This document shows, one piece after another, positions 43,055 through 51,244 of a DNA stretch of 64,000 nucleotides (position 1 is the stretch's first letter; every line of letters begins with the position of its first letter). A program made the translations under genes and the position numbers. Source of the DNA: Paraburkholderia franconis. GTDB lineage: Bacteria; Pseudomonadota; Gammaproteobacteria; Burkholderiales; Burkholderiaceae. The stretch spans positions 62,001 through 126,000 of the forward strand of contig NZ_WHNP01000017.1 of the NCBI RefSeq assembly GCF_009362735.1, in the 5' to 3' direction. The notes beneath the pieces were generated by a model. It saw nothing but the letters and a program-made list of their open reading frames with translations. It did no database searches and had not been told where the DNA came from.

Positions 43055-44812
43055 ATGCACCACGGAATCGGCTTCATTCAGGATCTGGCAGTCGTGATGG
43101 CGCTCGCGGGCGTCGTCACCGTGCTGTTCCATCGCCTGAAGCAGCCGGTGGTGCTCGGCTATATCGCGGCGGGCGTGATCATCGGGCCGTACACGCCGCC
43201 GTTCCAGCTGATCCACGACGAACAGACGATCCAGACGCTCGGCGAGCTCGGCGTCGTGTTCCTGATGTTCTCGCTAGGGCTCGAATTTAGCCTTCGCAAG
43301 CTGGTCGAGGTCGGCGCGACGGCCATCGTGGCCGCGCTGTCGGAAATCGTGCTGATGCTGTGGATCGGCTACGAGATCGGCAGCGCGTTCGGCTGGAGCC
43401 CAATGGATTCGCTGTTCCTCGGCGCGATTCTCGCGATTTCATCGACGACGATCATCGTCAAGGCGCTCGCCGACCTCGGCCTGAAGCGTGAGAGTTTTGC
43501 GCAACTGGTGTTCGGCATTCTGATCGTCGAGGACATTCTCGGCATCGCGATGCTCGTGCTGCTGTCGGGCATCGCGCAGACGGGCGAGCTATCGGCGGGC
43601 ATCGCGCTCGTCACGCTCGGCAAGCTGCTGCTGTTCATGACGGTGTCGCTGGTGGTCGGGATTCTCGTCGTGCCGCGCGCGCTCAACTACGTCGCGAAAT
43701 CGCAGAGCGACGAGATGCTGCTCGTCTCGGTGCTGGGCTTCTGCTTCGCGTTCTGCCTGCTGGTCGTCAAGCTGGACTACAGCATCGCGCTCGGCGCGTT
43801 TCTGATCGGCGCGATCATGGCCGAGTCGCGCCACCTGCATCGGATCGAACATCTGATCGCGCCGCTGCGCGACACATTCTCCGCAATCTTCTTCGTGACG
43901 ATCGGGCTGATGCTGAATCCGGCCGTGCTGGTCGACTACGCATGGCCGATCGCGGTGATCACAATCGCGGTGATCGCCGGCAAGATCGTGTCGTGCGGCC
44001 TCGGCACTTTTCTGGCGGGCAAGGACGGGCGCACGGCGATGCGCGTCGGCATGACGGTGTCGCAGATCGGCGAATTCTCGTTCATCATCGCGTCGCTCGG
44101 GCTCACGCTGAAGGTGACGAGCGCGTTTCTCTATCCGATCGCCGTCGCCGTTTCCGCGCTGACGACGCTCTTCACGCCCTATCTGATCCGCGCCGCCGAT
44201 CCCCTCACGCGGCGCCTGGGCCACGCGATGCCACCCACCGTCGCCAACGTGTTCGGCATGTACGGGCAGTGGCTCGGCAGCCTGCGGCCGGCCTCGGGCG
44301 GGCCGACGGTGTTCGGCCTCACGCGCCGGATCATCCTGCAGATCGCGGTCAATCTGGCGATCGTCGCGGCCGTTTTTCTGGGCGCATCGTACGGCGCGCC
44401 TTATGGAAGCCGCTTTATCACAGGATGGCTGCCGTCCGAGCCGATGCAGCGCGTCGTGGTGTGGAGCGCGGCGCTCGTCGTCTCGATGCCGTTTCTCGTC
44501 GCCGTCTACCGGAAAACCAAGTCGCTCGCGCTGCTGCTCGCCGAAATCAGCGTGCAGCCGGCGAAGGCAGGGCGGTTCACGAGCGCGATCCGCTACGCCA
44601 TTTCGGATCTCGTGCCCGTCGTTTCGATGCTGGGCGTGTTCCTGCTCGTCTCGGCGCTATCGAGCGCGATCCTGCCGCCGACGGGGCTGCTCGTCGCCGT
44701 GCTGCTGGTCGCCGCGCTGCTGCTGGCGGTGCTCTGGCGCTGGTGCGTGCGGATTCACGCGACGATGCAGATCGCGCTGCGCGAAACCTTCGACGAACAG
44801 CCGGACCCTTGA
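43055..44812 (+). CDS. CPA2 family cation:proton antiporter (KefB-like)
   Basis: A 585-residue integral membrane antiporter with about 12 spans. Family landmarks are GYIAAGVIIGPYTPP, LGELGVVFLMFSLGLEFS, the ISSTTIIVKALADLG segment, and YSIALGAFLIGAIMAESRH. There is no TrkA-N/RCK nucleotide-binding domain at the C-terminus, unlike KefB/KefC; instead about 200 residues with three more hydrophobic spans end the protein. It probably exchanges K+ or Na+ for H+. AAGGAAGGG 5 nt before the ATG fixes the start. Confidence 0.87.
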   Translation: MHHGIGFIQDLAVVMALAGVVTVLFHRLKQPVVLGYIAAGVIIGPYTPPFQLIHDEQTIQTLGELGVVFLMFSLGLEFSLRKLVEVGATAIVAALSEIVLMLWIGYEIGSAFGWSPMDSLFLGAILAISSTTIIVKALADLGLKRESFAQLVFGILIVEDILGIAMLVLLSGIAQTGELSAGIALVTLGKLLLFMTVSLVVGILVVPRALNYVAKSQSDEMLLVSVLGFCFAFCLLVVKLDYSIALGAFLIGAIMAESRHLHRIEHLIAPLRDTFSAIFFVTIGLMLNPAVLVDYAWPIAVITIAVIAGKIVSCGLGTFLAGKDGRTAMRVGMTVSQIGEFSFIIASLGLTLKVTSAFLYPIAVAVSALTTLFTPYLIRAADPLTRRLGHAMPPTVANVFGMYGQWLGSLRPASGGPTVFGLTRRIILQIAVNLAIVAAVFLGASYGAPYGSRFITGWLPSEPMQRVVVWSAALVVSMPFLVAVYRKTKSLALLLAEISVQPAKAGRFTSAIRYAISDLVPVVSMLGVFLLVSALSSAILPPTGLLVAVLLVAALLLAVLWRWCVRIHATMQIALRETFDEQPDP

Positions 44813-45005
44813 TGGCAAAGCGTCATCGAAGTGGCGCATGATGGCGTTGCGCGGATGCAATCGGGGACGTGGTATCCGTTCGCACAACGTTGCATGTTGT
44901 GACGCGATGTGACGAAATGTGTGCTGGTTTGCCCCCGCACGGCGCGAGGCGGATAATAAGATATGTCTATTCGTTCGCGCGCCAGGACGCGTTTGGACCA
45001 CAGTC

Positions 45006-46361
45006 ATGAGCGAAAACAATTCCGATAACACCGGCGCACCCGGCACCCCCACTCCTTCGACGAGCCAGTCGGGCGCGCCGAAATCCGCACCGGCTCCGAC
45101 TCCCACTCCCGCCAAAGAAGCGGCCTCCACCGATTCTCCCGAAAGTGCCTCCAACGTGACGCCCAAGGACGCCCCCGCGCCGCAGCGCAGCGAGGTCGAG
45201 CGCGCGCGAGCGAGTGCCGCACAGGCCACCGCGCAGCAGGAAGCGGCGGCGCGCGTGCAGTCGGTCGTGTCGAGCGCGGAGCGGGCAGCGGCGCAAGCGG
45301 GAAGCCCCGCGGGAACGGCGGACGCATCAGGCACGGCTGCGGCTGCGCCCGTCGGTGGCGAGCCGGACGGCACGCTCGGCTCGTCGGCGAAACCTAGTGG
45401 TTCGCCGCCGCCCGGTTTCGGCTCGGCACCGGATTTCAGCGCGGCCAATCCGCCGCCTGCCACCGCCATTCCGCCGGGACAGCCCGCGTATCTGAAGCGC
45501 AGCGATTCGGCGTGGTCCGTCTTCGGACGGGTCATGGCGGCGCGCGCGCGCCAGCTGTTCGATCGCGCGGGGCGCAGGATCACGCAGCGCACGCTGCGCA
45601 TCGGCGTGTCGGCGCGCATCTTCCATCCGGAGCCTGGCGCGAAGGGGCTGCGCGGCAAGACGCTGCAGTACCTGGAAGAATCGATTGCGCACTGGGTGAT
45701 GTCGCGCGACGTGCTCGTATTCATGATTCCGACGGTCGGCCATCAGGGCATGCTGCACCCGAGCAACATCCGTCTGCGCGACTACGCGAAGCATCTGGAC
45801 GGCCTGCTGTTGCAAGGCGGCGCCGATGTGTCACCGCAAACCTATGCCGAAGCCGCGACGCGGCCCGAATGGCCCGGCGACCGTGTGCGCGACATGTACG
45901 AACTGGAACTGCTGCACGAATTCATCGAGTCGGGCAAGCCGGTGCTGGGCGTGTGCCGAGGCTGCCAGCTGATCAATGTCGCGTTCGGCGGCACGCTGTA
46001 TCAGGACATCGCCAGCGACGTGCCGACGGCAGGCATCCACGTCAACGAACATTACGACCAGCACCGTCACTCGGTTCACTTCCCCGAGGGCTCGACGCTG
46101 GTCAATATGTTCCCCGGACGGCGCGAGGCGATCGTCAACTCGATCCACCACCAGGCGGTCAATCAGTTGGGACGCGATCTGAATATCGAAGCGGTGTCGG
46201 CGTCGGACGGCATCATCGAAGCCGTGCGCTACCGGCGCGCGCCGTTCGTGATGGGCGTGCAGTGGCACCCGGAGTTTCACCGCGCGGGCGGCCCGGAACT
46301 GCTCGATTGCACGCCGCTGCTCGATACGTTCTTGCGAGTCGCACGCGAAACGCGCTTCTGA
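45006..46361 (+). CDS. PuuD-like class I glutamine amidotransferase (peptidase C26)
   Basis: A 451-residue protein. Residues about 195-445 are a gamma-glutamyl hydrolase-type domain: LLLQGGADVSPQTYAEAA, nucleophile Cys in PVLGVCRGCQLINVAFGG, and catalytic His-Glu in MGVQWHPEFH. PuuD enzymes cleave gamma-glutamyl-GABA in putrescine use. The first ~165 residues are an Ala/Pro/Ser/Thr-rich, apparently disordered extension absent from standard PuuD, followed by a basic stretch (RVMAARARQLFDRAGRR). No other putrescine genes are adjacent, so the substrate is uncertain. The start at MSENNSDN follows promoter-like AT-rich DNA. Confidence 0.83.
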   Translation: MSENNSDNTGAPGTPTPSTSQSGAPKSAPAPTPTPAKEAASTDSPESASNVTPKDAPAPQRSEVERARASAAQATAQQEAAARVQSVVSSAERAAAQAGSPAGTADASGTAAAAPVGGEPDGTLGSSAKPSGSPPPGFGSAPDFSAANPPPATAIPPGQPAYLKRSDSAWSVFGRVMAARARQLFDRAGRRITQRTLRIGVSARIFHPEPGAKGLRGKTLQYLEESIAHWVMSRDVLVFMIPTVGHQGMLHPSNIRLRDYAKHLDGLLLQGGADVSPQTYAEAATRPEWPGDRVRDMYELELLHEFIESGKPVLGVCRGCQLINVAFGGTLYQDIASDVPTAGIHVNEHYDQHRHSVHFPEGSTLVNMFPGRREAIVNSIHHQAVNQLGRDLNIEAVSASDGIIEAVRYRRAPFVMGVQWHPEFHRAGGPELLDCTPLLDTFLRVARETRF

Positions 46362-46381
46362 TTTCGCGTCTTTCCGTCGAT

Positions 46382-46424
46382 ACGCGGGCGCACACGTGAT
46401 GTGGCGCCCGCGTTTCTTTTTTTG
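46382..46424 (+). terminator. Rho-independent terminator after the PuuD-like gene
   Basis: Long GC stem ACGCGGGCG(CACA)/(TGTG)GCGCCCGCGT with one bulge, followed by TTCTTTTTTT, 20 bp past the stop codon. Confidence 0.85.
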
Positions 46425-46630
46425 CGTCGGCGTTTGGTGGCGGCGATCGTCTCGGTTTCCGAGGCTCGATTCAGGAATAGGGCGCGTGTTTTACGATGTT
46501 TTGCATTTGCGCATCGGATTGCTTAGTTGTCCATTTATCTCGATTTAAAGTCCTGTAGCAGCGCGTCAGAAAGGGCACAATCCGCGCGATAATCCGAGGC
46601 TGTTTCTGGATACGCATGGAGTATCGACGT

Positions 46631-47377
46631 ATGAAGTACCCCTTGGATCTGCGCCGCATAGGATTGCTTGCGATTACCTTCGCACTCGTGCATGGCGGCG
46701 TCGCGTGGGCGGCGAGCAAGGCGGCGTCGAACCCGGACGTCGGTCGCGCGAGCGGTGCCAAAATCGCCCAGGCCGATGCGTCGTCTGGCGCGCAAAGCGA
46801 TCCGGACTCCGTCGCCGAGCCGGCCAACGAAGCGAATTCCGACGGGAATTCAGGCGCGAGCGGCAGCATGCAGGGCGATGTCGCCGATCTGATGCAACTG
46901 ATCCACGACGGTACGCTCACGGAAATGCGCACGACGTACAACGGCGGCTACGGCGCATCGATGTTCTTCTACGCGCAGGACATGACGTACTACGTGGCGC
47001 TGTTCCAGAACAAGCGCTTCTGGCGCGTCATCCGGACATCCGATCAGACGCGCGCCGAAGCCATCTATGCGGGCTTTGCGCGGCAGACGGCGCAGCTCGC
47101 CGAAGTCGAAATCCGCAGGACGCAATTGCAGGCGCAGAACGCCTCGATCGAGCGCGTGATCAGCGAGTCGCAGGCACGCGCGCAGCGTTTGCAGGCGGAC
47201 ATCCAGGTGGCGCGCGCCCAGGAAGCGAAGGTCGCGGATTACCAGCGGCAAACGCAGGACGAAATGCTTGCCTTGCGCGAAGAGAAGGAAAAGGCGCAGT
47301 CGCAGTTGCGCCAGTTGCAGCAGCAGGTTCTGCAATTGCAGCGTCAGGCGGAGGCGGGATTGCCTGGCGGACGCTGA
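46631..47377 (+). CDS. DUF2968 domain protein
   Basis: A 248-residue exported protein. The signal peptide (about 1-27, ending AWAASK) is followed by a low-complexity Ser/Ala/Asp linker (30-80). The DUF2968 domain then starts at VADLMQLIHDGTLTEMRTTYNGGYGASMFFY, and a C-terminal coiled coil (about 145-240) is rich in Gln, Glu and Ala. The family is typical of Burkholderia; its function is unknown. GGAG 9 nt before ATG 46631 makes this the likelier start than ATG 46616. It stands alone with a strong terminator. Confidence 0.85.
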   Translation: MKYPLDLRRIGLLAITFALVHGGVAWAASKAASNPDVGRASGAKIAQADASSGAQSDPDSVAEPANEANSDGNSGASGSMQGDVADLMQLIHDGTLTEMRTTYNGGYGASMFFYAQDMTYYVALFQNKRFWRVIRTSDQTRAEAIYAGFARQTAQLAEVEIRRTQLQAQNASIERVISESQARAQRLQADIQVARAQEAKVADYQRQTQDEMLALREEKEKAQSQLRQLQQQVLQLQRQAEAGLPGGR

Positions 47378-47437
47378 GGGATTGCACGGGCGGCCTTCAA
47401 CGTGAAGCCGCGCTGCGGGTCGCGCCTTGCAATAAAA

Positions 47438-47474
47438 AACACCCCAAAAGCTGGCGTTCAGCTTTTGGGGTGTT
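47438..47474. terminator. Bidirectional terminator
   Basis: Perfect 16-bp stem AACACCCCAAAAGCTG / CAGCTTTTGGGGTGTT with loop GCGTT, T-run on the plus side and T-run on the minus side. Serves the DUF2968 gene and the convergent hypothetical gene. Confidence 0.92.
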
Positions 47475-47527
47475 CTTTTTTGCGTGAGCGCTTTGTCTTG
47501 TCCGACGGGCGCGCTTGCTGACCGGTC

Positions 47528-48667
47528 CTACTTCGAGAAGTGATCGGGTATCTCGGTGACGCGTCGTTGCGACATATGGTTCATCCACTCGGTGCTGTCC
47601 GTATCGACGTGTCCACGCGCGATGGCTGCGGGCGCAATGCCGTGCATGCCCGCCGACATGGTGACAGAAGCATAGTCGCTGTTGACTCGCGGCGACGGCG
47701 CGAACGGCGAGTAGGCGCCCGCCATCGACGGTTGTGGACGCGTGCGATGCAGCGTGCCGTGTGTCGGGTGATGGCGTGCGTCTAGCTGTGACCGCCAGCC
47801 GTAGCGCGGCTCGGTATCCAGCGAACGGATCGTCGAATGCCGGGCGCGGTGCGTGCCTGCGCTCGTGACGGCGTCGCGCTCTCGCTTCGCCGAATGCGTT
47901 CGGCTCGCGGTTGGTGTGAATCGATCGATGGCGGACTTGGGCGACGCACTTGCATTCGTATCGACAGTGCGTCTGGCAACCGAGAATGCGCGTTCAGACA
48001 TGCCACGGCTGCCCAGGTCGAAGTGCCCGGCGCTCGCGGTAGGTGCGCTCGGCTTGTCCGCGGCCTGCGGCGCCGTTTTATCCGAGGCTCGTGCGTTCAG
48101 ATCGCCGCGTGCGTGATTCCAGGCGAGGGGCGCTTCAGTCGTTCGCGCGACTTTTCCTGAGCGCAGATGTTCCGAGGTCGCGGGTTCATCGTCGACATGC
48201 GTTGCACGGGCGTTGAGCGTCACGTCAGGCGCGGCTGCCAGTGTCGGCGCCAGCGGCTGCCGCTGCTGGCTCGCGACGAGCCACGCGATCACGGCCGCGC
48301 CGCTGATCGCGCATGCGCCGCCAGCGATCGTGTTCCATTGACGGTCCTTGCGCTTGAACGACCGCGCCGGATGACGCAAGTCGAGCGAAATGGCGCTGCT
48401 GCTGGGCGCGACAGCCGGCGCGTTCGAGACGGCCGGTTGGCGGCGCAGGGTCTGCGGGTCCCAGCGGCACATCGCGCGAATCGCGGCGGCGTTCAGGCAG
48501 AACGTGCGCATCATCGCCGTATACAGGACTTTCAGTTCCTTTCGGAAGCTGATGTTCGGCGGCAACAGCGACCATTCACGGCCGATGGAGCGCGAGACCA
48601 GCTCGAGAGGGCGGAGGCGCGGCATCGCCATGGCGCCGGCAATGAGAGTGAATTGTGGTGTCGACAC
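47528..48667 (-). CDS. Hypothetical single-span membrane protein
   Basis: A 379-residue protein I do not recognise. Residues 1-85 are basic and helical (SRSIGREWSLLPPNISFRKELKVLY, with MMRTFCLNAAAIRAMCRWDP). One hydrophobic span (NTIAGGACAISGAAVIAWLV) lies near residue 120. The rest is a long low-complexity Ala/Ser/Thr/Arg/His-rich segment, probably disordered and outside the membrane. The start is inferred as GTG 48667 behind GAGG. Composition and an open frame of this length in GC-rich DNA make the exact extent uncertain, but the terminator at its end and the clear membrane span favour a real gene. Confidence 0.55.
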   Translation of the reverse strand: MSTPQFTLIAGAMAMPRLRPLELVSRSIGREWSLLPPNISFRKELKVLYTAMMRTFCLNAAAIRAMCRWDPQTLRRQPAVSNAPAVAPSSSAISLDLRHPARSFKRKDRQWNTIAGGACAISGAAVIAWLVASQQRQPLAPTLAAAPDVTLNARATHVDDEPATSEHLRSGKVARTTEAPLAWNHARGDLNARASDKTAPQAADKPSAPTASAGHFDLGSRGMSERAFSVARRTVDTNASASPKSAIDRFTPTASRTHSAKRERDAVTSAGTHRARHSTIRSLDTEPRYGWRSQLDARHHPTHGTLHRTRPQPSMAGAYSPFAPSPRVNSDYASVTMSAGMHGIAPAAIARGHVDTDSTEWMNHMSQRRVTEIPDHFSK

Positions 48668-48840
48668 GGTCTTCGCCTCGTTCCCTCGTTTTTGTTGGCA
48701 TTCTTGGAGCCTCGAAGCGGCAGACAACATCAGGCGTGAACCGGCATCCTGCCTACGCTGGCCGTCGGGGTTTTCGACGGGGCATGGTGGCAGGCGGATG
48801 CAGATCGATCGATCAGATAATTCCCAAAACTAATCAGGTA

Positions 48841-49398
48841 TCAGTGATAGCCAGACGTGCGATCCAGGCGATACACGTATCTCAATGCGGTGATATCGAC
48901 GCCTCCCATATGGTCGGGCTCCGCGCCCGAAAGCTGCCAGCCCTGCCGCTCGTAGAACGCAATCGCGGGCGCATTGCCTTCGAGCACATAGAGATAGAGC
49001 TGCGCTTCCCCGTGTTCGCGCGCCCAGTCCTGAGCGGCGCGCATCAGCAGCTTGCCCGCGCCGATGCCCTGGTGCGCGGGCAGCGCATGCAGGTTGTCGA
49101 GCAGCACGCCCCACGGCGAATCCGGTTGGCGCTCGACGCACATGAAGCCGATCGGCTCTCCGGCGCGCTCGGCGATCAGCACGATGCGCCGGTCGGCACC
49201 GGGCGCCGAGAGCCGCGCGCGCCAGTAGGACGCGCGCTCTTGCACGACTTCGCCATCGAGAAACGCATCGGGCAGCAGCCCGCGGTACGTTGCCTGCCAG
49301 CTCGCGCTATGGATGGCGGCGATGAGATCGGCGTCGGCGTCGGTGGCAGGGCGCAGCGCGAGGTTCGAAAGAGCGGGTGGCGAAACAGGATCGGGCAT
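48841..49398 (-). CDS. GNAT family N-acetyltransferase
   Basis: A 185-residue acetyltransferase with LRPATDADADLIAAIHSASWQATYRGLLPD at the N-terminus. The acetyl-CoA loop is in ALPAHQGIGAGKLLMRAAQDWA (Q/R-x-x-G-x-G/A), and LYVLEGNAPAIAFYERQGW closes the fold. The substrate is unknown. The ATG at 49398 gives a normal GNAT length; the frame continues upstream without family sequence. It is a single gene between unrelated neighbours. Confidence 0.9.
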   Translation of the reverse strand: MPDPVSPPALSNLALRPATDADADLIAAIHSASWQATYRGLLPDAFLDGEVVQERASYWRARLSAPGADRRIVLIAERAGEPIGFMCVERQPDSPWGVLLDNLHALPAHQGIGAGKLLMRAAQDWAREHGEAQLYLYVLEGNAPAIAFYERQGWQLSGAEPDHMGGVDITALRYVYRLDRTSGYH

Positions 49399-49845
49399 TG
49401 CGGCGGTACCGGACAGACGGAAGCAGACAGGTTGGGTGGATCGAAGCTGGACGAAATCAGCAGGACGAAGTCGCCAAGGACTCACGATACGGCGCATGCG
49501 TTCCGGCGTCATCTGGCGTCGCGGAAGCGGCGGCAACCGCATCGGAAGAATTTTCCCGAAAGCGCGTCAATGTAAGTAAATTGTATTAAATGCGCGGCGT
49601 TCTCAGAAACGTTATTATCGAGGCAACCGCGTGTCGTAAGCGAGACTGCAGGTTTACCCTGATGCATCGGCGGGGTTCGCAGAATCAGAATACCGCGCCC
49701 AGGTGAACGCCGTGCCCGAGCCAATTGTATTTGGCTCGGCTGTTGCCCGATCCGTGCATCTGCAGGCACTCGTTTCCGTGCGGATCGTTTCCACTGCCCC
49801 GCGTCGCCTGCGTTGCGCAGGTTGCGGGCCGATACCGAAATTGAC
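49399..49845. other. Intergenic region before the MFS carrier
   Basis: About 450 bp between divergently read genes. It contains an AT-rich stretch at about 49573-49620 (AAATTGTATTAAATG and ACGTTATTATCG) that could hold the GNAT or MFS promoter. No RNA structure or protein-like small frame was recognised. Confidence 0.45.
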
Positions 49846-51147
49846 ATGGCAACAGCATCCCATGCCCACGCATCGACGGGCGAATCCAAGGCCCGTACCG
49901 TATTCCGCGTCGTCAGCGGCAACTTCCTGGAAATGTACGACTTCATGGTCTACGGCTATTACGCCGGCGCGATCGCGAAGACGTATTTTCCGAGCGGCAA
50001 CGAGTTCGCCTCGCTGATGCTGTCGCTGTCGGTGTTCGGCGCGGGCTTCCTGATGCGTCCGCTGGGCGCGATCGTGCTCGGTGCGTACATCGATCATCAC
50101 GGCCGGCGCAAGGGCCTGATCCTCACGCTGTCGCTGATGGCGCTCGGCACGCTGACGGTGGCCGCGATTCCGGGCTACGCGACGATCGGCGTGCTGGCGC
50201 CCGCGCTCGTGCTGCTCGGGCGCCTGTTGCAGGGCTTCTCGGCGGGCGTCGAACTGGGCGGCGTGTCGGTGTATCTGTCCGAGATCGCGACGAAGGGCAA
50301 CAAGGGCTTCTACTGTTCGTGGCAGTCGGGCAGCCAGCAGGTGGCCGTCGTATTCGCCGCGCTGATCGGCGTGTTCCTGAACCGCCTGCTGCCCGCCGAC
50401 CAGATGACCGCGTGGGGCTGGCGCGTGCCGTTCCTGATCGGCTGTCTGATCGTGCCGTTCCTGTTCCTGATCCGCCGCTCGCTGAAGGAAACGGAAGAGT
50501 TTCTCGCGAAGAAACATCGCCCGACGGCCGGCGAAATCTTCCGTTCGATGGCTCAGAACTGGGGCATCGTGCTCGGCGGCATGGGCATGGTCATCATGAC
50601 GACGGTGTCGTTCTACATGATCACTGCCTACACGCCGACCTTCGGCAAGGAAGTGCTGAAGCTCTCCGCGATCGATACGCTGATCGTGACCGTCTGCATC
50701 GGCGTGTCGAACCTGATATGGCTGCCCGTGTCGGGCGCGATTTCGGACCGCATCGGCCGTCGCCCAGTGCTGCTGACGTTCACGATCCTGACGATTCTCA
50801 CGTCGTATCCGGCCGTGCAATGGCTCGTCGCCGATCCGTCGTTCGTGCGCCTGCTGATGGTCGAACTGTGGCTGTCGTTCCTGTATGGCTGCTACAACGG
50901 CGGCATGGTGGTTGCGCTGACGGAAGTGATGCCGTCGGACGTGCGCACGGCGGGCTTTTCGCTGGCATACAGTCTCGCGACGACGATCGGCGGCTTCACG
51001 CCCGCGATTGCGACGTATCTGATCCACACGACGGGCAACAAGGCGGCACCCGGCCTGTGGATGAGCGTGGCGGCCGTCTGCGGCCTGATCGCGACGCTCG
51101 TGCTGTACCGCACGCCGGAAGCGCGCAACCAGTACCGGGCCGCGTAA
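49846..51147 (+). CDS. MFS citrate/tricarboxylate:H+ symporter-like transporter
   Basis: A 433-residue major facilitator with 12 predicted spans. The N-terminal VVSGNFLEMYDFMVYGYYAGAIAKTYFPSG is characteristic of the citrate/tricarballylate subfamily. The loop motif GAYIDHHGRRKGLI after span 2 and LQGFSAGVELGGVSVYLSE are present. It probably imports citrate or a related acid with protons. Start MATASHAHAS at 49846; no strong Shine-Dalgarno. Followed by a strong terminator, so monocistronic. Confidence 0.88.
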   Translation: MATASHAHASTGESKARTVFRVVSGNFLEMYDFMVYGYYAGAIAKTYFPSGNEFASLMLSLSVFGAGFLMRPLGAIVLGAYIDHHGRRKGLILTLSLMALGTLTVAAIPGYATIGVLAPALVLLGRLLQGFSAGVELGGVSVYLSEIATKGNKGFYCSWQSGSQQVAVVFAALIGVFLNRLLPADQMTAWGWRVPFLIGCLIVPFLFLIRRSLKETEEFLAKKHRPTAGEIFRSMAQNWGIVLGGMGMVIMTTVSFYMITAYTPTFGKEVLKLSAIDTLIVTVCIGVSNLIWLPVSGAISDRIGRRPVLLTFTILTILTSYPAVQWLVADPSFVRLLMVELWLSFLYGCYNGGMVVALTEVMPSDVRTAGFSLAYSLATTIGGFTPAIATYLIHTTGNKAAPGLWMSVAAVCGLIATLVLYRTPEARNQYRAA

Positions 51148-51183
51148 GCGCTTTTCGCCCATCCGGCTGCGTCGCCGGAAAAC

Positions 51184-51212
51184 AAAACCCCCGCTTGCTA
51201 GCGGGGGTTTTT
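51184..51212. terminator. Bidirectional terminator
   Basis: Stem AAAACCCCCGCT / AGCGGGGGTTTTT with loop TGCT, 36 bp past the MFS stop and 32 bp past the stop of the convergent TPR protein on the minus strand. Confidence 0.92.
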
Positions 51213-51244
51213 CATTGGATCGCCGGCGACGCAAGGCCGCGCGG

